Assembly (NCBI GenBank): GCA_945873105.1
Contig: CAMCBW010000035.1
Location: forward strand, 1-59,329
Source of the DNA: Tangfeifania diversioriginum
GTDB taxonomy: Bacteria > Bacteroidota > Bacteroidia > Bacteroidales > Prolixibacteraceae
Direction of reading: 5' to 3'
Length of the DNA stretch: 59,329 nucleotides
Made by a program: the position numbers and the translations under genes. Positions 26,063 to 35,503 of this stretch are shown here, piece after piece. Under the pieces are notes generated by a model that was not told where the DNA came from, did not search any database, and saw only the letters and a list, made by a program, of their open reading frames with translations. The number at the start of each line of letters is the position of its first letter. The stretch's first letter is position 1.

Positions 26063-27757
26063 ATGAGACTTCTACTACTTGCTATTTTGCTTACAATTGC
26101 CTTAACCGAGGCCAAAAGCATTCAGCCACCCTACAAACCAACAGCGCTTTTGGCCGAATTGGTCAAATTGAACGATGCCGATGTATCCAAATCCCTGCAA
26201 TGGCAATGGACCGATCAAAACCATCCGCATTGTGGCGCCATTTTCGATGGCGACAGTATCGTCACCCCCATTGGAACTGCCTATTTTATCCAGAAACTGA
26301 TGTGTAGCTACAGCTATCCTGACTCGAAATACTACCGGTCGAAAGAGTTGCTCCACCACATGACCCTCGCTGCCGGCGGACTGATTTCGCTGCAACACGA
26401 AGATGGCACCATCGATCTGGTAAACACCAATTTCCACTCCACCCCAGACCTGGGTTTCACCATCTATCCGATTGCCCTGAGCTACTCCCTGGTACTTCAG
26501 AAGAACAAACTGGATTACGGAGAACTTCCCTCGCTCCTCAAAAAATACCTGCTGAAATCGGGTGAAGCACTCACGGTAGGCGGTGTCCATACCCCCAACC
26601 ACCGATGGGTAATCACGGGTGCCCTGGCCTGGCTGTACCGGTTTTTCCCCGATCCGAAATACCTGGCCAGGGCAGACCAGTGGTTGGCAGAGAAGGTCGA
26701 TATTGATCCCGATGGTCAATACAACGAAAGAAGCACCTCCGTCTATACCCCGGTTACCAACCGGTGCCTGATCGATATCGCCCGGTACATGCACCACGAC
26801 TATCTCCTCGACCATGTGAGGAAAAACCTGGACATGACCTTCTACTTCGTTCGCTCCACCGGGGAAATCGCTACTGAGTCTTCCAACAGGCAGGACAAAT
26901 ACATCGTCAGTGATATGTCGGGCTATTACCGGTTCTACCGCTTTCTGGCCCTGAAGGACCAGAACAGCCGCTATGCCGGCATGGTCGAATACATCGAGAA
27001 AACAGTCCCGCTGGCCAACCTCGGGGGCATGCTTCCCTATTTTCTGGAGGATCCGTCCCAGTTGGAGGAGATCCCTTCACCAACACCGCTTCCCACCAGC
27101 TACGAAAAGCAATTTTTCTACTCCGACATGGTCAGGATCAGGGATGGGGAGCGGGATATGTCGATCATGACGAAAAACACCACCTTCTTCAGCTACTTCA
27201 AAGGCAAGGCAGCCCTCGAAGGGATGCGCCTCTCGGCCGCCTTCTTTGGTAAAGGACAGTTTCAAAGTGAAAAAATTGAAAAGCAGGGGGATACCTATAT
27301 CTTGTCAGCTACCTTGAACGGCCCCTACTACCAGCCTCTTCCCAAAGAGAAGATCCCGGCTGAGGGTGAAGCATGGGGCAAGGTTCCCCGTACTGAAAGG
27401 GAACAATCTGAAATCCAGACCCTCGACACAAAGATTTACCTTACCAACAAGGAGGGAAAGGTCTTTGTCAGGGTCTCAGTGCAGGGGCCCGAAAACCTGC
27501 CCGTTAGCCTGGAGCTGGGATTCCGCCAGGGTGGAATCCTCGAAAATGTAACCAAAAAGGGTGGTGCAGAGGGAACCTACCTTGTGAAGGACAACGGATT
27601 CGCCACCTATACCAAGGATGGCAACACCATCCGGGTTGGTCCGGGTATTTGCAAGCACAAGACTACCCAGTTGAGGGGAGCACTCCCAAAATTGGTGGCC
27701 GACTGCCTCTACTTCACCACCTTTGCTCCTTCAGAATTTGAATTTACCATTGAATAA
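26063..27757 (+). CDS. secreted 564-residue protein of unrecognised family, probable alpha/alpha-toroid enzyme
   Basis: It starts 2 bases after the preceding stop. A signal peptide spans about residues 1-17. The helical N-terminal part has HCGAIFDGDSIVTPIGTAYF (about 55-75), a GGVHTPNHRWVITGALAW block (about 173-190) and QYNERSTSVYTPVTNRCL (about 219-236). Residues about 400-564 look like a beta sandwich, with TFFSYFKGKAALEGMRLSA before it. His in VHTPNHRW and Tyr/Asn in QYNERS are plausible active-site residues for a uronate lyase or an exo-acting hydrolase. I know of no characterised family with these motifs, so no reaction is named. The position between two GH105-like genes supports action on lyase products or substrates. 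Confidence 0.6.
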   Translation: MRLLLLAILLTIALTEAKSIQPPYKPTALLAELVKLNDADVSKSLQWQWTDQNHPHCGAIFDGDSIVTPIGTAYFIQKLMCSYSYPDSKYYRSKELLHHMTLAAGGLISLQHEDGTIDLVNTNFHSTPDLGFTIYPIALSYSLVLQKNKLDYGELPSLLKKYLLKSGEALTVGGVHTPNHRWVITGALAWLYRFFPDPKYLARADQWLAEKVDIDPDGQYNERSTSVYTPVTNRCLIDIARYMHHDYLLDHVRKNLDMTFYFVRSTGEIATESSNRQDKYIVSDMSGYYRFYRFLALKDQNSRYAGMVEYIEKTVPLANLGGMLPYFLEDPSQLEEIPSPTPLPTSYEKQFFYSDMVRIRDGERDMSIMTKNTTFFSYFKGKAALEGMRLSAAFFGKGQFQSEKIEKQGDTYILSATLNGPYYQPLPKEKIPAEGEAWGKVPRTEREQSEIQTLDTKIYLTNKEGKVFVRVSVQGPENLPVSLELGFRQGGILENVTKKGGAEGTYLVKDNGFATYTKDGNTIRVGPGICKHKTTQLRGALPKLVADCLYFTTFAPSEFEFTIE

Positions 27758-27781
27758 TAACATGTTATTTAACGCATTTCC

Positions 27782-28522
27782 ATGAATACAAAGCAGAAAT
27801 TCTCCTGCATTTTATTGGCCTCAACCTTGTTGATGGGGATTTTTCCCCTGCTGGCACAGGCAGATGATTTCAAAAAAGGCCAACTTTTGTATGAAAATCC
27901 AATGAGTTCAAAAACTGATCTCTCTGGATGGACGATGGAAGGATCTGGGGTGGTTGAATTCCGCGACAACTGGATGGAGATGTTTTCACCCCAGGAGAAG
28001 AGCCACCATGTCTACTGGTGCCCTGTTGAATTTCCTGCAAGCTTCGTGGCAGAGTGGGAAGCGCAAAACCTTGAAACGGATGCCGGATTGTGCATCATCT
28101 TCTTCGCTGCAAAGGGAAATAAAGGAGAAGACATCCTCGATCCCTCCTTCCCGAAACGCGATGGGACCTTCAACCAATACACAAAAAGCAAATACTTCAA
28201 TTGTTACCACATCTCCTATTATGCCAATGGACGGGACAATCCCGGTAGGGAGATCTCTCACCTGAGGAAAAACAGCGGATTCGAACTGGTACAGGAAAAA
28301 GAACCGGGAATTCCCGTAAAATCTACCGCTGTTCACCGGCTCAAACTGGCCAAAGATGGGGCAAGGATCGTGATGTGGGTGGATGACAGGAAGATCATCG
28401 ACTGGCTCGATGACGGGAAAAAATTTGGACCCGTACTCCAGGAGGGGAAAATTGCCTTCCGGCAGATGGAGTGGACCCATTTCAGGTACCGGAATTTGAA
28501 GGTCTGGAAACTGGAAAAATAG
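27782..28522 (+). CDS. DUF1961 (YesU-like) secreted lectin-fold protein
   Basis: This 246-residue protein has a signal peptide (about 1-26). The rest is one beta jelly-roll domain: LYENPMSSKTDLSGWTMEG, HHVYWCPVEFP, CYHISYYANGRDNPG and HLRKNSGFELV, ending FRYRNLKVWKLEK. The CYHISYY...HLRKN.GF block is typical of DUF1961, the family of Bacillus subtilis YesU from the rhamnogalacturonan-use yes cluster. Its function is unknown; a carbohydrate-binding or accessory glycosidase role is likely. Together with the GH105-like genes it recalls the yes cluster, which hints that the target has rhamnogalacturonan-like features. It is 16 bases before the next gene. Confidence 0.75.
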   Translation: MNTKQKFSCILLASTLLMGIFPLLAQADDFKKGQLLYENPMSSKTDLSGWTMEGSGVVEFRDNWMEMFSPQEKSHHVYWCPVEFPASFVAEWEAQNLETDAGLCIIFFAAKGNKGEDILDPSFPKRDGTFNQYTKSKYFNCYHISYYANGRDNPGREISHLRKNSGFELVQEKEPGIPVKSTAVHRLKLAKDGARIVMWVDDRKIIDWLDDGKKFGPVLQEGKIAFRQMEWTHFRYRNLKVWKLEK

Positions 28523-28538
28523 AATAAAACGCAGAATC

Positions 28539-30245
28539 ATGTCTAAAAAAGGGAAGTGGACTTTGCTGATTACCGGCATCCTGGTGCCGTTGCTGCTGGT
28601 TTTGAGCAACCGGAAAGTCGCCACCCGCCTCTTTTCGGAATCAAGGTGGAGGGTAGAAAAATTGCCTGAAAGCAATGTTCAGGTTCCCTCCAAAAGAAGT
28701 ATTCAATGGAACAACCATTCTGCCTTTGCCGACAGCCTCTACCAATCCTGGAAGGAGGATTCGACTGGGGAATGGAGTTTTGAAAAAAAGATGGAGCTCC
28801 CCCGAACCCTGCTCGCCCGACTGCTTGCCAAAAAGAACATCGCCGAAGTCAACAGGCAAATTCTAACACTGAAACCCTGGGGTACCCCTGGTTCCAAATG
28901 GTGGCTCAATCCAAAGGGAGGATATGATTTTTCGGCTACGACCTTTGCCACCATCCTCTACCTGTTCGATGAGAAACCCGAAATCCTCTTTCCGGAAGCA
29001 AAGAAGCACCTGGTAGAAATCTTACTCAACGACGAGGGTGAGGGCTATTCGGAGGCCGTACCCGGAACGCTCGGGCGCATCATAGATTCCGAAAACCACA
29101 TCCTGATGGCTCAGGGATCGAAGTACCTGAAAAACCGATACCTCATGCTTCACGGTTCGCAGGATGCCCGGTACGACAACGAAAAGAACGGTCTGGAGGC
29201 AGGACTCCTTGCCAAGCTGAAAGAACTAACCACGATGGGTTTGTATGAATTTAATTCTGTTCCCTACCTGGGATATACGCTGGCGGCTCTGCTCAACCTG
29301 GAGGCCTTCGGAACGGAGAATATCCGGAATGCCTCGCGTGAGGTGTTGGATTACCTCTCCTTCTCCTACGCGCTGGGCAGTTACCAGTTGAATTACTATC
29401 CGCCTTTCCGCAGAAGATATGAGCGGGCAAAAAACAGCTCACTGTCCAAAGATTACCAGACCGTTTTTATGAAAACCTGGTTAAGCTACCATCCTGATAT
29501 CCAAAAAATATCCCGGGTTGAATCGGGTGAAAGCCATGCACTCATCGCGGCCTGTATGCCTTATAGACCAGCAGATGAAGTGATTGACCTTATTTTTGGT
29601 AAAAATCCAGGCTACTTTGTGAAACTTGGTCACGGAAGTGACGGTTCTCCCGAAATCTATTCGGCCGGTCCCGGTTATCTGTTGAGTGCAGGCGGCGTGA
29701 ACAGGGGCAAATGGTCCAACATTGTAGCCCGCCCAGTCTGCCTCTTTTTGGAGGAGGGCGCCGGAGAGATTACGGAGCTTGTCCACCTCAAAGGCAAGGG
29801 AAAAGATTTCATGCAATGGAACAATACAGGGGTTTACAGGGACTTCGCCTGTACAAATGGCACACTTTTCGTTCCCGGGAAATACCAACCTGCTGCAACC
29901 AATGCCATTTGGAAAGTATATTTGGTGAACGATACCCTCTCCTTTGCCACCCACTCCGCTGAGGGATTCGCAATAATTGCGCTGTTCAGGAACCGGAAGC
30001 CACGGGACCTGGCAGACCAGCTAATTAAAAACAATCCGGATCCGAAAAAACTACAAAAAAAGTTTCACTCACCCGTAGGAAGTTTTCTCGAGTACGACGT
30101 AAATTCACCCAATGATCAGTGGGTTATTACCGGCGTGGATGGCCAACCAACTGACCGTGATTTTGGTCAATGGCCATTGATCAACGGGGAATATCCCATT
30201 CGAAAATCAGTTGTTTCAACTATTAACACCATAGAATCCAATTAA
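28539..30245 (+). CDS. membrane-anchored 568-residue protein of unrecognised family, probable alpha/alpha-toroid enzyme
   Basis: A single N-terminal hydrophobic segment (about residues 7-22) has no clear cleavage site, so it is likely a signal anchor with the rest in the periplasm. The helical part shows WGTPGSKWWLNPKGGYDFSA, IIDSENHILMAQGSKYL (the S-E-N-H block at about 187-190), EFNSVPYLGYTLAALLNL and YYPPFRRRYERA. A beta-rich part from about 370 shows VKLGHGSDGSPEIYSAGPGYLLSAGG. The S-E-N-H block is shared with the following gene (YWSENHQVLFAAAEYL), suggesting related active sites. No known family was recognised. The arrangement of helical toroid then beta sandwich is that of polysaccharide lyases. 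Confidence 0.6.
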   Translation: MSKKGKWTLLITGILVPLLLVLSNRKVATRLFSESRWRVEKLPESNVQVPSKRSIQWNNHSAFADSLYQSWKEDSTGEWSFEKKMELPRTLLARLLAKKNIAEVNRQILTLKPWGTPGSKWWLNPKGGYDFSATTFATILYLFDEKPEILFPEAKKHLVEILLNDEGEGYSEAVPGTLGRIIDSENHILMAQGSKYLKNRYLMLHGSQDARYDNEKNGLEAGLLAKLKELTTMGLYEFNSVPYLGYTLAALLNLEAFGTENIRNASREVLDYLSFSYALGSYQLNYYPPFRRRYERAKNSSLSKDYQTVFMKTWLSYHPDIQKISRVESGESHALIAACMPYRPADEVIDLIFGKNPGYFVKLGHGSDGSPEIYSAGPGYLLSAGGVNRGKWSNIVARPVCLFLEEGAGEITELVHLKGKGKDFMQWNNTGVYRDFACTNGTLFVPGKYQPAATNAIWKVYLVNDTLSFATHSAEGFAIIALFRNRKPRDLADQLIKNNPDPKKLQKKFHSPVGSFLEYDVNSPNDQWVITGVDGQPTDRDFGQWPLINGEYPIRKSVVSTINTIESN

Positions 30246-30258
30246 TTATTACTTTGCC

Positions 30259-32187
30259 ATGCACAAAAAAATCAAATGGAAATACCTTTTTATCCTCACG
30301 GGGATAGCTATCGCTACTAGCGTGGTGGTGGATCTCTACCGGATCTCATCTTACAAACCATTGCCTCAACGCCCCGAAAAAAAGATCGACCTCTTGCAGG
30401 ATCTGATCTACGCGGAACTTACCGAAGGAGCGACCAACATTGAATGGAGCCGCCTGGATGGTACCCTCGAATACATTGACGGTCAATACGACTGCTCAGA
30501 TTTTCGCCTGGTAAACCTTGTCCGTATACTCTATGAATTTGATGATCAGATTCCTGCAACCGTGAAGGCCAAAATCGAAAATAGCCTCCTCAACTTCAGG
30601 TACTGGTGGGATGAACCGGGAGAGAATTCGATGTGCTACTGGAGCGAAAACCACCAGGTACTCTTCGCCGCGGCAGAATACCTCATTGGCCAAAAATATC
30701 CCGACAGGTTGTTTCCAAAAAGTGGCCTCACCGGAAAACAACACATGGAGAAGGCGCGCAAGAGGACCCTTGACTGGATGGAAATGCGCTGGAAATATGG
30801 ATTTACCGAGTTTTATTCCAACGTTTATTACATCGAAGACATCGGTGCCATGATCAACCTGATCGATTTCGCCGACGAGGAGATTTCCAAAAAGATGCAG
30901 ATCATCATGGACCTGCTGCTCTACGATGTTGCCTCACAAAACGTGAAAAATATGTTCATCTCGGTGAGTGGCAGGGCCTATGAGGGCAACCGCAAAGGGG
31001 GCCCTAATGCAACTTTGGGTGGTATTACCAACTACTACTGGGGCAATGGCGAAAAGATCGGGCGCGGAATGCTGCTGGGCATGGGAACCACCAAAAAATA
31101 CCAGCTCCCGCCGGTGATCCGGGACATAGCAAGGGATACCAATACAGTGGTCATCAAACAAAGCAATGGTTTGGATATTGCTGACCTTAAAAAGGAGGGC
31201 TACTTTGGTTCAGACGACAAAAGCATGATGATGCAGTGGGGCATGGAGGCCTTCTCCAATCCCGAAGTGATCAGGAATACCCTTGCGCTGGTGCGCCGGA
31301 ACAGGATGTTCTCGAACAGCTTCCTGACCGACCTGAAAATGCTCGATTTTACCCTGCTCAGGCTGCTTCACCTGGAACCCCTGCTCATACGGATGATCAA
31401 CCCGCAGACCAATGGCGTGGCCATCCAGAAAGGCAATACCTATACCTACAAGACCAAGGACTATTCGCTCTATTCAGTTCAGAACCATCATGCCGGCACT
31501 TATGGCGACCAGCAACACGTAGCCGGGATGAACATGGGCAACGCTTTCGCTGTTTTTCATACCCATCCTGCTCTTGAAAAAGAGAAGAAAAATCAGTCGC
31601 CCAACTACTGGGTGGGCTATGGCCATTTCCCGCAGGTGGCCCAGGAGCGGAATGTCAGCCTGGCCATCTACCATACGCCGGCAAAGAAAGGATGGATGGA
31701 AATGGCCTTGCTAGACTATACCCATGCCTGGTTTCCAAAAGAAAAATTCGATACCACCATCGTATCCGGAAATTATGCCCTGGGAAAAAAGGGAGATACC
31801 TATTGTGCCTTCGTGGGAAAAAACGCCCTGACTTTCAGGGACAATTCCAACGACAACCTGGTTCAGCAGGGGAAGCAGAGCTTTTGGATCACCGAAGCCG
31901 GATCCAAATCGGAGGATGGCTCTTTCGAAGCTTTCTGTGAACGAATTAAGAAGAACCCGCTGGCCTTTGATGCCGAAAAACTGGTACTGAACTATCAATC
32001 CAAAGGGAAACAATTCCAATTGAACTTCGATGGCGATTTTCTGGTGGATGGGAAACTGGTGGATACAGCATATCCTCGTTTCGACGCTCCCTATATCCAG
32101 GCCGAAAAGAAAGCGGAATCCATGACCTTCCATTTCAATGGGAAATCCCTCTTTCTGGATTTCTACAACATGAAAAGAGAATTTTAA
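30259..32187 (+). CDS. membrane-anchored 642-residue protein of unrecognised family, probable alpha/alpha-toroid enzyme
   Basis: This is a signal anchor protein (hydrophobic run at about residues 8-25). The helical part has YWWDEPGENSMCYWSENHQ, WMEMRWKYGFTEFYSNVYYIEDIGA and NYYWGNGEKIGRG. The beta-rich part has YSLYSVQNHHAGTYGDQQH, NMGNAFAVFHTHPA and QVAQERNVSLAIYHTP. S-E-N-H and the Asn/Tyr-rich F-Y-S-N-V-Y-Y block are strong candidates for the catalytic centre. The protein continues the run of four large unrecognised enzymes and is 9 bases from the second GH105-like gene. It may be a lyase or an exo-hydrolase for the shared substrate; this is inference from fold style and position. Confidence 0.6.
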   Translation: MHKKIKWKYLFILTGIAIATSVVVDLYRISSYKPLPQRPEKKIDLLQDLIYAELTEGATNIEWSRLDGTLEYIDGQYDCSDFRLVNLVRILYEFDDQIPATVKAKIENSLLNFRYWWDEPGENSMCYWSENHQVLFAAAEYLIGQKYPDRLFPKSGLTGKQHMEKARKRTLDWMEMRWKYGFTEFYSNVYYIEDIGAMINLIDFADEEISKKMQIIMDLLLYDVASQNVKNMFISVSGRAYEGNRKGGPNATLGGITNYYWGNGEKIGRGMLLGMGTTKKYQLPPVIRDIARDTNTVVIKQSNGLDIADLKKEGYFGSDDKSMMMQWGMEAFSNPEVIRNTLALVRRNRMFSNSFLTDLKMLDFTLLRLLHLEPLLIRMINPQTNGVAIQKGNTYTYKTKDYSLYSVQNHHAGTYGDQQHVAGMNMGNAFAVFHTHPALEKEKKNQSPNYWVGYGHFPQVAQERNVSLAIYHTPAKKGWMEMALLDYTHAWFPKEKFDTTIVSGNYALGKKGDTYCAFVGKNALTFRDNSNDNLVQQGKQSFWITEAGSKSEDGSFEAFCERIKKNPLAFDAEKLVLNYQSKGKQFQLNFDGDFLVDGKLVDTAYPRFDAPYIQAEKKAESMTFHFNGKSLFLDFYNMKREF

Positions 32188-32196
32188 ATAACTGCG

Positions 32197-33276
32197 ATGA
32201 AAAGAAAATCATTCCTTTGCATACTACTATTGCTCTCGATGACAGCTGTTTACACATCAGTAGAGGGGCAGCAAAACCCGTCAGATAAACAACCTCTTCA
32301 AATCCAGCCCTCAGAAGTAGGGAAGAAAGTGGTAAGCTACACCGCCGAAAAACGTTACGGCTGGCGCTACCAAAAGGTTTGCACTTATTATGGTAGCCTG
32401 ATCTTTGCCGATGCCATCCGCGACGCCAAAATTGCGGACAGGATGAGGGAAGGATACACACCCTTTTACAAAGGTTCCAAAAAGAACCACATCGGTCATG
32501 TCGATTACAACGTATTTGGCATTTGGCCTTTCGAAATGTACCGCCAAACCGGCGACAAAAAATACCTGGACAAGGGAAAACTCCTGGCCGACGATGAATA
32601 CAAAACCGCCCGGCCCGATGGACTCTCTACCTACACCCGCTTCTGGGTCGACGACATGTACATGGTGGGTTCCCTCCAGGCACAGGCCTACAAATCCCTG
32701 AAAGATACACTCTATCTCAACAGGGCTGCCCGACAGCTCGTCTCCTACTGCGACAAGCTCCAACGCCCGAACGGCCTATTCTACCACCGCGACGATGCGC
32801 CATTTTACTGGGGCCGGGGCAATGGCTGGGCCGCGGCCGCCATGGCAGAAGTGCTACCCCTGCTTCCTCCCGGCAACAAATATTACGCACCCCTGATGAG
32901 CGCCTACCGGAAAATGATGGATGCCCTTTTGGGATTCCAGGGGGAAGATGGAATGTGGCACCAGCTTCTCGACGATCCGGCCAGTTTTGCCGAAAGCTCC
33001 TGCACGGGGATGTTTATCTTCGCCATGGCCACCGGTGTAGAAAAAGGTTGGTTGCCCCGCGAGAAATACCTTGGCAAAGTGACGAAGGGATGGAATGCCC
33101 TGGCAGGCTATGTCAACGAAAAGGGGGCAGTCAGGGAGGTCTGTGTCGGCACCAATGCCAAAGACAACAAAAAGCACTACCTGAAACGTCCGCGCCATAC
33201 CGGCAATTTCCATGGACAGGCTGCCGTTTTGTGGGCCGCTACCGCGATGGTCCGATTAAAGGAAAATCAACCATAA
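32197..33276 (+). CDS. GH105/GH88-family unsaturated uronyl hydrolase-like protein (second of two)
   Basis: This 359-residue secreted protein has a signal peptide in about residues 1-25. Family blocks are NVFGIWPFEMYRQTGDKKYLDKG, RFWVDDMYMVG with W150-V-D-D153, GLFYHRDDAPFYWGRGNGW (WGRGNGW at 205-211) and ESSCTGMFIFAMATG. The FWVDD variant and overall block differences show it is not a recent duplicate of the gene at 22992. The predicted reaction is hydration of a 4,5-unsaturated uronic acid at the non-reducing end of lyase-made oligosaccharides. Two different enzymes of this class in one run suggest two distinct glycosidic contexts. The next gene starts 3 bases after the stop. Confidence 0.88.
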   Translation: MKRKSFLCILLLLSMTAVYTSVEGQQNPSDKQPLQIQPSEVGKKVVSYTAEKRYGWRYQKVCTYYGSLIFADAIRDAKIADRMREGYTPFYKGSKKNHIGHVDYNVFGIWPFEMYRQTGDKKYLDKGKLLADDEYKTARPDGLSTYTRFWVDDMYMVGSLQAQAYKSLKDTLYLNRAARQLVSYCDKLQRPNGLFYHRDDAPFYWGRGNGWAAAAMAEVLPLLPPGNKYYAPLMSAYRKMMDALLGFQGEDGMWHQLLDDPASFAESSCTGMFIFAMATGVEKGWLPREKYLGKVTKGWNALAGYVNEKGAVREVCVGTNAKDNKKHYLKRPRHTGNFHGQAAVLWAATAMVRLKENQP

Positions 33277-33279
33277 AAC

Positions 33280-35457
33280 ATGAAGAATCCTGTTTTGATT
33301 TCCTTTTGGACTATGTTTTTAGGTGTGTTTCTCTCTGTTAGCAGCTGCAGGGAAGAGGTTGTTGGTAATAAGATTCCGGCAATCAACAATTCGAACCACC
33401 CGCAGATTGCCTACTGGTTTCTGACCCCTGAGATCCTGGTCAACGACCAATACCTGACCGACCTGAATTACATGATCGATCATACCCTTTTCGATTTCAT
33501 TTTCCTGGATGCCCGAAACGGTTGCAACTTCGACAATGTAACTGTCATGCATCCGGTCCTGGAAAAAATTGTTGCCCTGGCACACAAACGAAACATCAAA
33601 ATTGGTTACCGTGCACAAGTGAAAAGGGACCAGCAGGAGCATGAGGAGGATACCGAACGTTTTATCGCAATAGATGAAACGACACTGGATCAGGCTGGAA
33701 ATGGCAGCTGTTCTTTGAATGCTGAATTTGTCCGCTCCGGCAACTCCAACAAGCAAGAGGTATTCAAAATATTCTTGTTTAAAAAGAGCGCAGACGGTTT
33801 CTATGAACCCTCCTCCTGCCGCGAGACAACAGATTATACTTTTTCAGTCAAAGACCAGAACGTCCAGGTAAATATTAAGGCAGGAAAGGAGCTGAGCGGA
33901 TATACCGCCTATGTGATGGCCCAGTTCCATTACAGCAAATTGAGCAACCACAGCGCCGAAGCTGCAGCTGGGGTCATCAACTTCATCAATACCTATGCAG
34001 ATATACCATTCGATGGCGTGATGCTCGACGAATATGGGAATGCCCAGGTATTGCCTCCCTGGAAGATAATGTTCAAATGGGGAAACTATCGCCTGCGAAG
34101 CTATTCACTGCCCATGGCCCAGGAGTTGGAATCCCGGACAGGTCAACCGGCCTTCCGGACACTTTTTGACATGCGTTATGCCCCTGCCGGGAAACCTGAA
34201 ATCAGGATGAAAGCCATCAATAGCTACATGGACCTCATGCGCGAGGGAGCCTTGCATGTGGAGAATGCCATGTACAAACGCGCCAAAGAGGTCTACGGAC
34301 CGGATTGTTTCATTGCCGCCCACAACACCTTCCATAATTCGCTAATCAACGACGAGATCTGGGCCACCGGACTTAAATGGTGGTCGATCCCACGCGAATA
34401 CGGCTTCACGGATGAGAACACCCCCTTGCCCACCCAAATGGGAATCGCCATGTCCTACCCGGCCAAGGCGATGTACAACATGTATTACGATGGCAATATC
34501 GGAGATTTTGTCACCAAAACCCTCACCGACCTGCGCTACGGCATCCGCACCTTCTACCACGCTTTCAACGACAAGCAGTGGGGAATTGGTTTGGAAAAAC
34601 CGGAGGCTATCAACGCCATAAACCCGGTTGAAAATTGTGCCAGGCTCATGAACCGCTTTAATCCGGCCTTGCCCGATATAAAACTTCTGGTCATCTTTGG
34701 CAGCGAGGCGTTGCAAAACTGGTACCCAAACAATTCAGAACGGGGAAGTTACGATATCAACGATCAGCTTAAAATTGAAGAGAAAGCCATCGAAATCTGG
34801 GAAGCAGGATACCTGAATGCCCTGGTTCCAACCGACCTGATATCCGAGGGAAAACTTAAACTGGACTCTTCAGGAAAGCCTGATCTCAATGGTCACAAAT
34901 TCGATGCAGTCCTCTTTCTCTATCCACAATATGCAAAAGAGTCGACCCTGAAATTTCTGGAAGAATATGTGCAAAAGGGTGGAAGATTGATGTTGGAAGG
35001 CACTGCCACCCATGATTTTGACGGGAACTACATCTCCGGCAGGATGAGAAATATGAGTGAAAAGGCAACCGTAAAAAGATTTTCCCTCCATCAGATCCCG
35101 GAACTTGGCCTTACCAGGAATGCTGTAGTCGGAGGTTGTAAAAATGAGGATGGATCCTATGTTTTTACAGATATCTCCGCACTAAGAAACAACAGTCCAA
35201 AAATATTCAAGCTATCTTTTGGCCAGGATAATTACATCGGAGATTATACCGGTTTTTCTGCCATCCTGGCTGATCCTCTTTTAGGATTGCAAAAAATGGC
35301 CTGCGCAGGTTTCAGCGAACTCAAAAAGAACGGGGTCACCATTTTAAAACTGGAACAACCCGGGGATATTTTTGTCGAAAAGGTGGGGAAGGAATATCAG
35401 ATAACAATTGCTGGTCCAAATAAGAACAATCAACTTCTGATCAACCAATTAAATTGA
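33280..35457 (+). CDS. TIM-barrel lipoprotein of unclassified glycoside-hydrolase type
   Basis: This 725-residue protein has a lipobox-like V-S-S-C23. The N-terminal barrel (about 40-480) shows YWFLTPEILVNDQYL, FDFIFLDARNG, FDGVMLDEYGN (about 245-255), FIAAHNTFHNS and RTFYHAFNDKQWG. A Rossmann-like segment (about 540-600, FDAVLFLYPQYA then EYVQKGGRLMLEGT) resembles the glutamine-amidotransferase-like domain that follows the barrel in GH42-type enzymes. Asp/Glu in MLDEYGN are likely catalytic. I recognise no named family. It is the last gene of the long + strand run, directly after the GH105-like gene. A role as an exo-glycosidase is inferred. Confidence 0.6.
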   Translation: MKNPVLISFWTMFLGVFLSVSSCREEVVGNKIPAINNSNHPQIAYWFLTPEILVNDQYLTDLNYMIDHTLFDFIFLDARNGCNFDNVTVMHPVLEKIVALAHKRNIKIGYRAQVKRDQQEHEEDTERFIAIDETTLDQAGNGSCSLNAEFVRSGNSNKQEVFKIFLFKKSADGFYEPSSCRETTDYTFSVKDQNVQVNIKAGKELSGYTAYVMAQFHYSKLSNHSAEAAAGVINFINTYADIPFDGVMLDEYGNAQVLPPWKIMFKWGNYRLRSYSLPMAQELESRTGQPAFRTLFDMRYAPAGKPEIRMKAINSYMDLMREGALHVENAMYKRAKEVYGPDCFIAAHNTFHNSLINDEIWATGLKWWSIPREYGFTDENTPLPTQMGIAMSYPAKAMYNMYYDGNIGDFVTKTLTDLRYGIRTFYHAFNDKQWGIGLEKPEAINAINPVENCARLMNRFNPALPDIKLLVIFGSEALQNWYPNNSERGSYDINDQLKIEEKAIEIWEAGYLNALVPTDLISEGKLKLDSSGKPDLNGHKFDAVLFLYPQYAKESTLKFLEEYVQKGGRLMLEGTATHDFDGNYISGRMRNMSEKATVKRFSLHQIPELGLTRNAVVGGCKNEDGSYVFTDISALRNNSPKIFKLSFGQDNYIGDYTGFSAILADPLLGLQKMACAGFSELKKNGVTILKLEQPGDIFVEKVGKEYQITIAGPNKNNQLLINQLN

Positions 35458-35503
35458 CAATATCATTTTCAACCTTCTGAAAAACAGCGCTGATTGTAAT
35501 TCT

